Below are positions 43,771 through 59,700 of a DNA stretch of 64,000 bases, one piece after another. The notes beneath the pieces are model-generated. The model saw only the letters and a list, made by a program, of their open reading frames with translations. It was not told where the DNA came from and ran no database searches. This stretch comes from Chrysomallon squamiferum (lineage: Eukaryota > Mollusca > Gastropoda > Neomphalida > Peltospiridae). Location: positions 38,072,251-38,136,250 of the forward strand of contig CM022670.1 of the NCBI GenBank assembly GCA_012295275.1, given 5' to 3'. Made by a program: the position numbers and the translations under genes. Each line of letters opens with the position of its first letter. Position 1 is the first letter of the stretch.

Positions 43771-45064
43771 ATACACAGCAGTTTTTTCATAATTTTTAAT
43801 GAAAGTTTGAAAAAACATTTTCATTATTTTGTTTAAGAGGGCATGCAACTAGAACGATCAGTAATTTTATTTTTTATTTTTTATTTTTTTTTTTTTTCGT
43901 GGGTTTTTTCTTATAATGAAACTAATTTCATTTCTAAAATTAAATCCATCATCATGATGGCATCCCTGTTTTCTGAAATCCTTGACCCATCACTGCCTTT
44001 TAATTACCTTTGAAATATTTCTGAGTCTTAAAAAAAAGAAAAGAAAAAGGTGTTTTAAATAGAATTTGATAGTTAAATGAATGTGTTCTATTTCAATGGA
44101 GTAGATATAATACGCAATGGTCACTAAGATTTTGAAACCTAAAGATTATATATGTGTATGTGGAACAATATGCAATAATAATAATAAATACCCATAACAA
44201 ATCAATGGCAAATAGCAACACCCCGAGACCAAAAAATTAAAGTATTGGAGACAACAAAAATGCATTAAGTAAAGTATGAATAAATGAAAAAACAAACTCA
44301 TTGCAATAACTGATCAATCAGAAATGTTCAAGCAACATTGATCATGACTATTACTGTGTTTTTTTTTTTTTTTTTTAAATAATACTCAGGATCAATGATA
44401 TACTTCATTTTGTAATAATATTTTATCACCGCAGATGAACATAAATGTATCAGAAATCTAGAATAATGACGGAAGACTAAAAACGGCAGCCATTGTTGCA
44501 AAACTTGGGACAAAATAATCACTGAACCGTGACGTTATTGACAATGTTCAGCGTGATCGTGTGACGTGAAAATCAATGGCAAGATTATTAAATATCTAAC
44601 CATCTATTTTGTTTTTCTTCTGATATCAATTCATCAAATTATTTACAGCAAATGAAATCTGATGCCATCACAGAAATAAGTAAACAGGTATAAACATTTC
44701 AAACTGCAAAACATTATAAAGACCTGGTAATGTAAATATCACTGAATCTCATTTATTCAAGTGCTCTGGGCAACTGAAAACACATTTTCTTACAATGTGT
44801 GTCTTTCTTCGAGTAATAATTCAGTTTTTGGAAATAAACATACTGCCTATATGATGTAATATTTTAATTTACTGTAAATATTTCCAAGATGATTGAAGTC
44901 TTGTCTTCAAGCATGAATTTAGAAAGCACAACCATTATGATTTGTGTTTTTTTTTTTTCTTCACTTGTTGTTGGTTTATATTTTTTGTTTTGTTTTTATT
45001 GTTTTTATGTGTTTGTTTGTTGCTGGTTTTTTGTTTGTTTTATTAAATTTATTTATTCATGCTT

Positions 45065-45095
<31 letters not shown>

Positions 45096-45833
45096 TTATA
45101 GTTTTTGATGTGATAGACTGTTTATCGAGTTCTCTGGGAGCTCTCAGCAAGAATCCATCCACTGATTGCAGTGTTTCTTTCACTCCGTACTCATTATTCA
45201 AGAAAATCTGTTATTTGTAATAATAAAATACAATCAAGTGGCAGACATTCATGCTAGTTATTGCGCAATTTCTAAATGCAAGGTACTTGCAAACTCACTT
45301 AAGACTTACATGATTTTGAAGATTTAAAAAACTGACATTTGATATATATGTATCTATATATATTTTTTTTTTTTCTGAGTGTCTGTTTTTATATACATAT
45401 GATTTTAACGCATTTTCTTCACTACACATATTTGAATTCATCAGTTTGTGCAAAAAAATAAAAAAAATGTAAAATTGGTCTGTAATGATGTTGTTTTCAA
45501 AATAGTCAAAAACTGAATAATCTCACTATGTAATTGTTTTTGTTTTTTTTTGTTTTTTTCTCAAGATGTCATTAAACACTGGGTTTCTTCTGACCACTAA
45601 TAACTGTCATCTCAGAATAATTACATCATTATTACATTCCTCGCTTTCCATCACAGTAATTTATATCATCTGTTCTTGACAGATGTAAGCACGCTATAAT
45701 TCTATCAAATTATTTCATATTTGTACTCGGAAATGTTCAAACTGATTTATCCTTCATCTGCCAACGTCTTAGATTTGCATAACATAGTTTTTGTCAATCT
45801 GCTTATTGAAGATACGCAACTAAAACCATCTTA

Positions 45834-45872
<39 letters not shown>

Positions 45873-48800
45873 TGGGTACTGTATCCAAATTTAGATATAT
45901 GATTTTTTGGGAGAAAGGCATATCTGAACAAATTTATTAAGAGTTTTTATTTAATTTGGTGGAAGCAAAAAATAACTTGAAAAACAATTTTGTTTGGAAC
46001 AGACAAGTTGATCATAAAACAGTGCCTGTGTTTCCATTTTTTTCCTCTTTATACAAAAATAAACTAAGTATTATATCCTTAAAATACATGTAACTAATTC
46101 AAAACAAATCTTTAATAATGAATGTTTTAATTCTTATTCACTATCTGAAGAATAGAGCTATTTTCTTTGACTTACTCATTTTCTGTTTGTAGAAATACTG
46201 TAAATTCCTGTGAAGGCAAATTATCTGATACTCTTGGAAAGATTGCATATTAATTATAAACATTCTTATTATTATTATTATTATTTTGTTTGTTGTTGTT
46301 GTATTTGATCTAGGTAATTGTTTTTGTTGTTGCTGCTGCTGCTGTTGTTGTTGTTTTAATGATGAGTTAAATTTAAATTCATTTAACAAGAAACAAACGA
46401 CAAAATCTGATTCTGAAGGAGAGTTTTATTTTCAAAATGAGTGCCAACTGTTAACTTTGAAAACATTTTGGTCTTGTGCAACTGGTGTCCACAGCAAACA
46501 TACCACAACATATGTAAAATATAGAAGAAACAAAAAGCAAGTGATCGGTAACATTTCAAATGCAATGATTCAAAGACATAACTTTCCAAAACAAATCTTT
46601 CATTTCTTTAAAAAATAACAATGCATTTTCATCTACTATTACACCTGTAGTTAGTTTTCTGTGAAAAGAATTCTATACTAAATAAGCTTGCTGATTACAG
46701 GCTGTAGCACCTTTGAAAATGCATCTAGATATAAAAACTAAGAGAAATTTTCTCTTTGTCTTTTGGTTTTTGGGGTTTTTTTTTACTAATTTTCACAAAC
46801 TGCAAGCTAGTTGTATGCTTAATCTATTTTGTCTATATAAACTCCTTCCCTCTGTGGTATTTGTCAGATTCTACAATTCCATGTTCACACAAATGTATTT
46901 TCATTGATTTGTTGATGCTTGACTTTCTATATTTTTAATGGGAAGAAATTTTAAAAGCAAGGTAAATGAAATAAGGAATAATCTGATGCAAATTCAAATG
47001 CTGCAGTAAATTAAAAAATAAATAAATAAATAAATAAATAATTTAAAAACATTGAAAAACATTTTGAGGATTCTTTTGCAATCAAAAATATTTTAAACAG
47101 TAATTTTAATATGCAAACATAACGTTTTGTATATTTATATATATACACTGATTACAAACATCAACCATATTTCATATTTTTATTAAAAGTTAAAAGTATT
47201 AATTTTTTCTTTAATTATCTACAACAAACAATTATAGTGAAAGAAAACAAAAGGTTGTTGTGAACAACATGTAAATGTATAAACAACAATAACATCAATA
47301 TGATCAAAACAAATGGAAACTTTGAAATGAATAAATTTGAGTGTGTATGTACAATCAAGTGGGCATCTAGTTCCAGTAAATCTATTTAAAACGAAAACTC
47401 CTTGAGATGGAAACATGAAGGAGAAAAATTGCTAAAAATAATAATTATCCCTGAAAATTAGCACTAATAAAAAACAACTAAATATAGACTGTAAATTACC
47501 TAGATGAAGGGAGATGTAGAAGGGATAGATACATTGCACAATTATAAGTTAATAAATGCACTATAGAAAGTAAACAGGACTGTTGGGATGAGGTGGTGAA
47601 AAGCAGCACGCTACATCAATTACCAATTTACCGCATCACAGCCACTGACAACTGTAAGTGCCATTTCTTTTTTTCTTTTTTTTTTTTGGATGATATTTTG
47701 TATGAAAGCCAGTTTATTGTGTAATGATCATTGACATGAAAATAACTACAAGACGCATATGTAGTTGTTATTATTACATTTTAATTATTTTAGATTTTTT
47801 TTTTTTTTTTTTCTGGATAGGAGGGTGATGTCTTGCCACAGAAAGAAACAACTTTTATCTAATAAATTTTCAATGAGTTCAGTTGATCCAGAATGTAATC
47901 TTTTATTTATTTATTATTTATTTATTTATTACTATTTTATTTGTTTTGTGTTCCTATACTCTTGATATTCAAGAATACAAATTAGGAATGCACAATATTT
48001 ATGTCTGCTGATTGTTAATAACAGTTGTTTGTCTCATACATTTTTAATGATGGAACTTCTATGCTCTTTCCATACTTGTTATATCAATGCTGTGCATATT
48101 TTATAGCAATCTATTTGCTGGACATGACTGATAAATTTTAATAAATAAATAATTTGGGATGTGGGGGGCATGTTGAAGTAGATTTTATGTTTATGTCTAC
48201 ATTCCAAACTTGTGATTTTATGAATTTATTTGAAATAATAATAAAATAAATAGATAAATAAAAAGTTTCAGTGATATCATCAAGAATGCAGTTTATTCTG
48301 ATTTAAAGTTAAAGATGGCTAAGATACGAAGCATATGACAACAAATTCAGTTACAGTGAAGACAAGAAAAATATATTTGTAGAGAGGAACTGTTCTTAAC
48401 AAAGAAATGTGACAAAAGATTTTTCACAAATGCAATAACAAATTAATAATTCATCGTAACAAGAGGGAATTATTTCAGTTATATCCACCTTTCTGTTTTG
48501 TATTCTTTCTTTTTTTTCAGTGATTAAATATTTCAATAAACCAAAGGATGTTCCCAGAAATAGAAGAGAATAAATGCCTTTTAATTGTTCATGTCAACAA
48601 AATGTACATCACATCAGTCACTTTGTACATATCTCAAGTGATAACTATGAAATAAATAAATAAATAAATAAACACAATACTAAGAATGTTATATAACAAA
48701 AATTACAAATTAAACAAATATTTCTGTATTCCCTATCCACAAATAAAATTAAAAAAAAAAATCTGATCATGTAAACAGGAGAAAAAATAATGTTAAAGAG

Positions 48801-51800
48801 ACAATAACTTAATTAAAAAATTAAATTCTCTGAAATGCAATCGGTATCTGCTCACTTTGCATAGCCACTGGTGAATCCTTTCAAAAGTGTTAGTGGTTAG
48901 TTGGGATTATTAAAAACACGACAAAGAAAAACGTAGACCCATTACTCCGTAACTATTTCAAGATACAACTGCACCCATTCTGCTGTCCCCACCCACAGCA
49001 GATGCCATAGTGTGGACAAAATATTTAATCACAAATCAACTATTAATTTAATATAATTTACAAAATATCTTTGGTCACACAAGCTATTGACTGTCCAATC
49101 TATACAGTATCTGAATTATGTAACTCGTATATTAATCTTTAGATGGACATGTTTTTGTTCAGATCTAATTATAAAATATTTAATATTCAATATTCTATAT
49201 ATATATATATATAATAAAAACTCATAAGGTTATTTTTGGCTGGGCATATTACATCTGAATCCAGTTATATAATATTTGCTATTGTTACAAATTATTTTAC
49301 CAATTGTATATACAGATATAGATATAGATATATATATATATATATAGAAATTAAAAAAAATCAAGGTGTAATTCTGTAGGTGAGATCATGAGTAGAATTT
49401 ACAACAAATAGTGCCAATATATACAAACATAAGAGCCAAATTTAGAAATAATTTTCTTTATCTGATAAATAGATTTAACTAAATATAAAATACAGCTCAT
49501 TTATTTCCTAGTGATAAAATAAAAAGTTTAAATAGATGCAAAAATTAAATTATTCTTTTTAAAAATTTGACAGTGTTTGAAGTTAAAAGTTGCACAAAAT
49601 ATATTGACTGTAAAACTGTACCAAAAGTTTTATATTTATTTTATTTTATTTTATGGTATTTTTTTTTTCTAAATGTTTCCTGTTTTCATAAAGAAGCTGA
49701 AAACAATTTTCAGAATCTGATTTTACAGCTTTGATTTTTAATTTATTACTGACAGTTGGCACAAAGAAAATGCAATCAATTATTGTAAAATGAAATAGCT
49801 TATTGTTTAAACAAAAAAAAGAAGAAAACCAAAAATACAATTATTTTAGAATATGATGACTGAAAATTACAAATGTATAAATCCAAATGTTATTAGAAAA
49901 TATAACTTTTTTACAAACATATATACAAATGCTAAACAAAAACAAAATAAAACAAGACAGAAATAAGAGAAAATTTTAAAAATAATCATTAGACAAGTAT
50001 GTATTTATAATAATCTACCTATGCTATATATATATATATATATATACACACAGACATACATAAACACACACATTTGTATGTGTATGTATGTGTATGTATG
50101 TATGTATGTATATATTTATGTATATATATATATATATATTTTTTTTAAATTTATTTATTTATATATATTTTGTTTACATTTCAGCACATAAATATACAAA
50201 TGGGAGAAACAAAATAGTTAAATTTGTAATAAAATATCATAGTAATATAAAACATTGTGCCACTCAGGTATTGATAATGATCAATGTGTGTTAATTCTTG
50301 ATTTGTTTTCTTTTCATCACAGGCAGAACATATTGCAGGCTGGTTTCAACATTTGTGGTTCCTTGTAGATATTCTATAAAAGGTGATAACTAAAAAATAA
50401 AAAAACAAAAGAAAAGGTTTTTTAAAAGTCGTTATGTTTTTTTGTTCTGTTTTTTTTTTTTTTTTTTTATTCTTCTCTGTGAAATATTTTAAATAAATAA
50501 ATAAATTTAAATAGTAGTAAAATAATACCAGATGTTATTTGTGTACTCTAATTGTTTTGCTTTTATTTTTTATTTTTTATTTTTTTTTTTGTTTCTGGGG
50601 CTTTTTCCCCCACAGGAAATCCTATACTAAACCCACTATCTCCCAGCCAACATATGAAATGCCAAATTAACAACATACATTTGTACAATATGTATTTACA
50701 AAAAGTCAAATGAAAATAAGATATTAAAAATACACATCACAGAGAGAGAGAAACAAACACATTTCCTTCAAACAAACACAGATACTCTAAAACACATCCT
50801 GAAATACTTGACCTTTGACATCTTGGTATGACAATTCAAAATGAAAAAAAAAACAAGTAACAATAGAATTCAAAGCATCAGTAATTTAAGGCTTTAAATG
50901 ACAGTTGACAGCCGATTCTGAATTAAATCATTTTTTTTTTTTTTTTTTTTTTTACTGACATAACAAGGAAATCGTGTAATATTAAATTTTGAAATTTGAG
51001 GTGAGTGTCAAAGGAATGTTTAAAGTATATGTTTGGTTTAGAGGACTGACAGCACATGGGTGTTAACAGTTTTCCCCACAGGGGACAGCCATTACTTGAT
51101 TAATACTTACATACATAGTTATTAAAATAAGGTAAGTCTGACTGCAAAAACAATTAAAGATTTAAATATTTGTTGTTACTGCATTAAAACAAAGTTAAAA
51201 TAAGTTCAACACAACAAAGGAGAACAGTTTCAAACAAATTCACAAAAATTTCATTGCTTTTTCTTGTCGTTTGTTTTGGTTCTTTGGAGTTTCTGGGTGG
51301 GTCTTTTTTTTTTTTTTTTTTTTTTTTTTTTCCTTTTACCAACCAGGAAGATTAGTGCATTGCAGAGTTCCCATTTTCCCAATCAAGTAAATTACAGGTT
51401 TGTTTTCTATTTCAAGCCACCGATTCAACATGTTTTGTTTTTATCTTTCAGTGGTGAAAGTTTAACCTTTCTCGTTTTTCAGTTATCTGCATTAGCTCTG
51501 TTTAAATCTGCAATTTAACTCTTGGTTGTTTCTTTTTCTTTTTTCTTTCTTTCAGTACATTAACACCAAATGGTAATAAAATCTCTAGGGATGTAATGAA
51601 AACCAGAAACCTGAAAACTTTATTATATTTGTCTGTGTTCAGTTCCAAACAAAGAGGAAGTGCCTCCATATTAAGTTTTCTTCACAAAAACCCACTAACA
51701 ATTAGAACATTAAAAGAAACAGCTATCTGTTCCGAGTTAGAAAACATTAACGGATCAACAATCAAAACCATGTTTTTGTGTGTCTGTACGTATAAAAGAA

Positions 51801-53731
51801 TTCTAGTTTGATTCACTGAAATATAATTTTAAATTCTGCATACAAATCACATCACTGATTCCATCATATTACACAACAGTTGTAAGAGATTTAGCTTTTT
51901 TCTAATATTTTTAATTTTTTTAATTTTAATTATTATTGTTTTAATTATTTATCTTTTTGTTGTTGTCCTTGTTTGAATATTCCTTGTACTCTGTTTATAA
52001 CCTTCGCTATCTTAATACAAAACACATGCCAAAAATCTATATAAAATTAACACTATTTTCAAAAATCTGACTCAGTTTTCAAAAATCAATTTATATATAA
52101 TTCAGTGATAATTTACTTAAAAAACTGTTTTGCAGATTTTGTAATCTCTATTTATTATTTTCACTTTTTGCATAGTTAAAATATGATTTATAGTTTTACA
52201 TTTGTTCTGCTACTTAATTTATCAACAATCCCAGTACATTTTTTCTAAGTTATCTTTTTTCAGACAGAAAATCCAAAACTGTACACAGAGTATCTTCACG
52301 CTAAACATACACAATTATATTTACAAACCTGCATAAGTTAATAAAGGTGCAGCTTATTGATCAAGTAGTTTTCCATGCAAATTCCTCAACAATATAATTT
52401 ACATTAGTAACTGGAATGCTCAAGAAAGATGTATGTCTGATACCTGTTGCTGAATTTAGGCAATCATAAAAAGAGTTTACATAAAAGAAACAAGAAGTAC
52501 GGGATGGTAACTTTAATAAACTGATGCCTGTGTAGGTGTATTTAACATGAACATTTTTCATTCTGCTGTTATTAATAATCACTGGCAGATTAGGCAGATT
52601 TGAAACAAATCTGTTTAAAAAAAACACAAAAAAAAACAAACAAGAAGAAGATGATTTTAAAATTAGATGTTTTACAAGCAGCGATGCTTTTTAGGAGTGG
52701 GGGAAAAAAAAAAAAAAAAAAAAAACAATCATCTGAAAATCCAGTTTGTGTCATCAAATAATTTTAAAAATTTTATTTTTATTGTTTGTTACTGTTGGAG
52801 AATGGTGTTTTTGTTATTGCTACTGTTGATGAATGCTTCTAAAGACAAAAAAACACAGTCGTTTAAAGAAACTTATTCCAACTAAATAAAAAGAGAGAGA
52901 GAAAGAAAAAGGAGAGTCAGCTATTTTACTAACTGAGATTCTAAGAGAGAGAGCTGCATGCAGGGTTTTCAAATAAAACTTGTTTTATGAGCTAAGTGTT
53001 GGCTAACAGGACGGATGTGTACTTGCTGAAGAGATAGATGACTGCTAAACCAGAGTGTGCCACAGTTTATGTATCATTATCAATCAAGTATCCTACTATC
53101 ATGCAACAACAAAGTCTTTAACCTATTAAATCAGTAAGTTTAAAAAAAAAAAAAAAAAAAAAATTAAAAAAAAATTTGTGTACTGGGGAAAGGAAGAAAA
53201 ATAAATTAAAAAAGCACATTTGGGACTAGATGTTTATAAATGTGTGATTTGATGGCAACAGATCGTTTTTACATAATGTTAATTTATCAGAAGAAAAACG
53301 AAAAAACCAGAGCAATTCTCAGATATTTCTGAACCACTGTTACATCATTTGTGCTCATTTTTTTCACAGTAAAAAATATATTTTCAAAAAAACAGCTGAA
53401 AAACATTTTTTCAAAAACCCAGAAACAAAAAGAGTGCCTTAAACAATTATTATACAGACATTTTAATTTTTAAGTATTTTTTTTTCTTTTTAATTTTTTT
53501 TCTTTTTTAAATAATTAATTTATGCAAATTTATGAATAATAAACAAGACAGGTCTGAAAACAGAAAACACTTGTTTCCCACCCCCACCCCCCTATAAAGT
53601 CACATCCTTTTCTGCAAACGAGAGATGCCAACCACTGTTTCAGTCTTCTTCTAAAACTCTGTATTTTATATCTTTGATGAAGGGTAAATATACAAACCAA
53701 CCGTAGAAAACAACACTCCATTTAACTGTCT
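43771..53731. other. Non-coding stretch; right part is likely the 3' UTR of the neurocalcin-like gene
   Basis: No exon with splice support was found. It contains many poly-A/T runs (45839-45867, 50934-50953, 51306-51331, 53143-53162), (TA)n tracts (about 49195-49213, 49325-49346, 50027-50045), TTTA/AAAT tetranucleotide runs (about 45066-45097, 47020-47040) and CTG/GTT units at 46325-46355. Neuronal calcium sensor genes commonly have long 3' UTRs, so several kb below 53731 may be transcribed on the minus strand. Confidence 0.5.
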
Positions 53732-56697
53732 TCAACTCTGTGAGGAGTTGGGATCACACTGTAGTAAGCGCACTATCGATGGGTCACTTTTTGCGCCTTC
53801 AATAAATTCATCGATGGACAGTTTCCCATCAAAGTTCTTGTCCATCTGTCTGAAAATCTTGTCTGTTCGTTTCTCGGGTGTTGATTCATCTTCGGGCATC
53901 TTCATAACAGTGCCCACCATCTTGTAAATAGCCTGTAATTGCAATGGGACACAATTAGAAACATTTAAGCTCAAAAGAAGAAATAAAAAGAAGAAGAAAA
54001 AAGTTTTTCAGTGAAGTGAATATTTTTGGACTCTGTGAAATACTTTCAGTGGTATAAGATGATGATCTGAAAGAACTTAAATATACAGAAATATCGAGAT
54101 TACAACTTCTGATTCAGATGAAATAAAATGAACGACTGAATATTAAATGAAACTCTGACAGTTTCATGAATAATTACCAAAAAGGTGTTAAAGATATGGT
54201 TCTTTCTATTATAATGACATTAGAGATGAAATCCATTACTACATTTCCACTGACTATTCTAATCAATCACCAGACACAGATGCAATGAAAAGATTGTACC
54301 GAAACTGGGTAAATAAGGTATTTTTATCTTTTAAATTCTAAGCATTATAAAAACCATCACATTGTGTGATTGTGAATCATTCTTAATATTTATTATTTAT
54401 TATATATTTCTTTTCTTTTTTTTGCTTCCTTTCTCTCTTTCTTTATAAATATGAAGTATGTAGATAACATAATTACTTATAGGAAAATCAATAAATGTAG
54501 CACTTGAAATTCCTTTAAGTCTTTCTGGAAAATAAATATTCAGATCTATTCACTAACTTAGTGAAGCAAAGAATTCAGTGAACCTCACATTTAAACTGTG
54601 CTTTTTCAAAGATATCTTCATCTATTAATTTCCATTACACGTAAGGCCAAACAAATTAATCTCTATTTTCTTCATGTTTACTAAAATAAATGAAGTCAAA
54701 AAAAACTGTATAGGAAATATTTCATTTTGTTTAATAAATCTTATTTACTTCTGCTCAGTGTCTGATTTAGCTGTTGTGGAACATGGAGTACTTCAGGTTC
54801 TGGAGGGCCCTCGGTGCAGAAATTAAATTACATGACATATTAAAACGTGAACTAAAATTAATGATAGACTGCATCTGAAACCAAAAAAAACAAGTTAGGT
54901 TCTGAAGAAGACGACTGGTTTTATTTTTCTCAGTTTAACTGACGGCGAGAATATCAATGACTAAAATTTTCAGTTTTCAATGCAGGCCACACTGATACAA
55001 AAGTGCTGGTGATCAGAAAAGGTATGAAGCAAGGTGGTTCCTTTATTTATTTTAATTAGGCACATCACTGTTAATTTTTATTCTTTTTTATACTGCTGTA
55101 TAAGTCTGAATATATTTTTTGTTTAAATAAAGGAAGTCTGGAGTGCCTGGGGAAATTACCACATCTGCCCACTTAAAAAAATCCAGCCCTGCTTCTACTG
55201 CATACTGAAGTTGTTATTTTGCAAAAAGTAATATTTTTCTTTTTCCTTAAAATTTTTTTTTTTTTTTTTTTCAAAACTATAGTTATTGAGAATATCAGAA
55301 GAAAATACATTATGCACCATCATGAACATCAATAAAGGAGATTATTATCATTATTTTTTATTTATTATTTTTTTTGCTTCTTTATGATGATGAAGTTTGA
55401 CATGATCAAAGCAAAGCTATGATCTGTTATATGTGAAGCTTTAATACCATTGTTTTGAATTTAGATATCATTATTGTAGAGCTCTGATGCCATCATTATT
55501 ACACTAATATTAAGCCATGATCTATTAACTATGATTTTTTCATTATTAAACTATAATGTCATCACTATAATTCTATTAAGCAACCATTATAAAGCTATGA
55601 TGCAACTGTTATGACATTATGAAGCAACCATATGAAACAATGATGCCACCGTAATAAAACTATGATACTTTGATGAATGTATAGTATTTATTACCTTACA
55701 TCAATTTGATATTCTTAACTTACTAATTCAGGATGTGGGGGACCAGTAAAGGACAGGAGAAATGCAAATAGTAATCAGACTGTCTTGTTTGTTTGTTTGT
55801 GTCTACAACAACAGAAACAGATGGTATGTGATGTGTTTTTGAAATCTGCAGGTCAAGGTAATATAAACAGACCACACAATGGGGTTGCTGGGACAGTCAC
55901 ATGGTTAACGCAATAATAATTAGTGTTTATCATGAATATGTTTACAAAACAGGAACGTATGAATGAAAACAGTGTTGTTAAAATCTGGGAAAACTAAGTG
56001 TCAAGATACATTGTTGTTTCTTTCAACAAAAAAAAATAATAATCATTTTAAAAATTCATAAAGTAAAAATATATTTATCACATTGTATCAGTATATCAAT
56101 TATTGTTCAACAAATCGTATTTTAGCAGAATACAAATAAACACAAAAATTATCCCAAATGTTTAATAAATGATTTAAACTAGAGTTAGCTGCAACAAAGG
56201 AGAACATACTAACAAAATATGTGTGAATAACGGTGCTAAGCATCCACCATTCAGAGATGTTATTGATCTCCACTCTCCATCTGTAGAAAGGGGGCTATAA
56301 AAATAATTCTCACATCTTCCCCGCACCACTGTAACCAGGCTGGTCAAACTATTAAACTGGGATTGCTTCAAGCAATGGTTCTAATCCCCAGTGGTCAATC
56401 TGTCTTAGGTGGATCAATTTCCTTTATGGTGGTGTCTGACATACATCTGCTGGTACACATAATTGCCACATTGTTTGCTATAATCACTGGTTTACACTTT
56501 GTGTATCCTTTCTTCAGGATACAGTTTTCTCAGTTAGGCTGTAATGCATGTTATGGATGCTTTATTATTCATGCATTTACTTCATTTGTCTTGTAATCAA
56601 TAATTGAGAACGCAAAGTATTAAATGTCCAACACGATGGAATGTTTTCTTTTTCTTACAAAAGCTGATGCAGCAGTAATTAATGTATTCTTTTCTCT

Positions 56698-56735
<38 letters not shown>

Positions 56736-59700
56736 AATAAATTGGTTGCTCAAGTATGGAAGAATGCAAATCGTATGTAGGTCAGGAAATTCTTAATGTC
56801 AGAGTCTTGGGTTTTCTATACACACACACTCACAGACACACACAATGTTAATTCTAAATTGAAAACTGTTTAACATTTTAGCATGTTTTTTTTTTCATGG
56901 TTTTTAATTTGAGTTCTTCATATAAAAAAAAAAAAAAAAAAAGGAAGAGAAAATAAACAGCCTCAAATCTGTACCTCAATGGTTTATTTCAGCGAAGTGG
57001 TTTGAAAAGCATTTATTCTAAATGAGTGTGTGACCTACGAAAAAATCGGAATTCATCTATGTTTTGTACTGTACACATTTAGGAAACAATCGATACTTAT
57101 AAAGTGACCTGGTGCTCCCTCTGACAGCATGATTGAGTGTCTGCTGGCACCAAGGGATGAAGGTTGGCATGACATGCATCATGTAACACGCCAAAGCAGA
57201 AAACACGGACTTGACAAGTTTCGCGTCAGGATGTATTTTAGTCTCCATTCACTTATCACAAGATCAAATAGAGCTAAATGGACTGAGAAGTGTCAAGAAG
57301 GGAGTAATTAATCATTTAAAATGGTATTGACATTTCCGAGTCGGCAGACGTTGTGTTTGTTGCACTGGGTTTAATGCACATGTTCAGCAACGTTGAAACC
57401 TTTGTATTGGGGGAAAATATCCTCTGTTAGTGTTTCTAATACATGTAAATATTTTAAATTTTATTTTAATTCGTTGCCTGTGAAGGAAGACTTGTTCTTG
57501 TTCTTCTTTTCTTGGGTGGTCTTTTCTCCTTCTTTTTTCTTATTTCTTTTCTTTCTTTTTTTTCAATTTGAAGCATAGTGCAAAAGAGTATATTTTTGAA
57601 AACTGACATTTATGAGAAAGACAGACCATGAGAAAGAAATTTATGTAACAACTATTCATTTGCTATTTTGAATTATTTGTAACACATAAAAATGTAACGA
57701 TATTTTAAAACTGGAGATTTAGTCCCAACTTAAACAGGCCAAAACCACTCCAGACTACGTCATGTACATGGCTGAAAAACCCTAACTGTAAACTGTAAGC
57801 AATCACTTTTCATCAATTTAACATCATTCTGAGTTCACACCAAATTAAACTCAACAGATAAAAGTCCCACATCTATAAAAACCATAAATATCTGAATTTG
57901 TCACTTGCAAAAGGTACAAACACATAAAAACTAAAAACGAACAAAGGTTGTCTTATTGTGTACCACCAATTATTTTTAATAGCCATTTTACACAGACAGG
58001 TTCAGAGAACTTCTTTTCATGACCATGTAAAATGGTTAGGAAAGGGGGGAAAAAAAGTGAATAAAAGCACAGGTTGTTGAGAAAACAACAACAACAGTAA
58101 CAACAAAAGACTGTAAATGTAACAGTAATAAATTACTGCAAGAAATCTTCTTAATGTTTTTCCAGACAATGTTAAAAATAAAATCTATTGAAATACTTCT
58201 ACTTCAACCACAAACATCTGTAATAGCTGCAGTTACCTGGTTAAAACAAATAACTGTAAATTCTTGTTTACTTTACCTCCACTTTGCACTGATTGGATTC
58301 ACACACAGACACTAGAAAATGTAATGTTACCCATAAGCAATTGTTTTAAACAAACAAAAATAATTTTCAGACCAAACAAAACAAAAGAAAGAGAAGAATT
58401 AGGGGGGGTTTAAGACTAATTCAGTTCATGTAAAATGAAACACAACCCATAAGCAATTGTTTCAAATTAACAAAAATAATTTTCAGCCAGAAAAAAATAA
58501 AGCAGAAGGTTTGGTGGGGGTTTTAAGACTGATTTGGTTTGTGTAAAATGTAACATAACCCATCAGCAATTATTTTAAACAAACACAGATAATTTTCAGA
58601 TAAAAAAAAAAAGAACAGAACAACAATTTTTGTGGTCATGCAACCAATTTGGTTAAACCTAAATTATATAATGACGTGCAGTTATATTCACTTTATAGCT
58701 GATTGATATTAACAATAATTGTTCTTGTCGTTAATAACAATCTTACCTCTTCAAGTCTCAACTCTGCTAACATGTGAAAATTGTTATTAACGTTTCATTT
58801 AATATATCTAAGAAACTGGCTGATTGAGTTGTAGGTCCTGCTTGATTACAAAATATCATATTTAAAATTATGTAGCAATTACATCTTAAATAATAATTAA
58901 TAGTTATATGCACTTTTTCATTACCTTGTAACACATATTGTGTCTGCCAAAATCCACAATGTGCATGTGAAGGATACACACACACAATATGGAAAGACAT
59001 ATTAGCAAAAACAAAAATAATAAAAATAAAAGAGTATCTGGATATGAATTCAATGAATTATTACTGAATATAAACATTGTAATAACATTTCAGCAACTTT
59101 ATATACCAATTTATGTTATACACACTAGTACATAAATTAGAATATCTTATTGAAAATATCCCGTTCATTATGCTTTTTTTAATGTTTTTGCCACTGTGCA
59201 ATTATCCCCTTTTTTGCTGTTTGTTACTGATTTCTTTAATGTCAACCTAAGTCATGATGACCCAGCCTCAAATCGCAGAAATGAAATCAAGCAATAATTG
59301 TCCATTCAAGAAAAGACTTTAATGCAATCATTCCAGTTGTCTGGATTATTAAAAATGGTGTCATTACTGGAGAGGTTGTAAATAAAACAAGAAATGGCTT
59401 TCCACACAATTATCAATAATTCAGCTTAAAAACTCAAAAAGGGGAAGATTCCATTTTGTAAAGTCTGCAAGGTTATGTGATTAGTAATTCAAAAACAAAT
59501 ATATATATATATATATTAATGTTAATATTTATATATACTAGATGTATACAATACAAATTATAATAGATAAAAAAAATATAAATTTTATAAACAGTATTAA
59601 AATGCAAACTCAGGCTGTATTAAAAATAAATTTAAGAAACTAAAAAATTACAAAGGTTTAAAATGATAATTATTTACCAACCATGTAACGATAAGCCATA

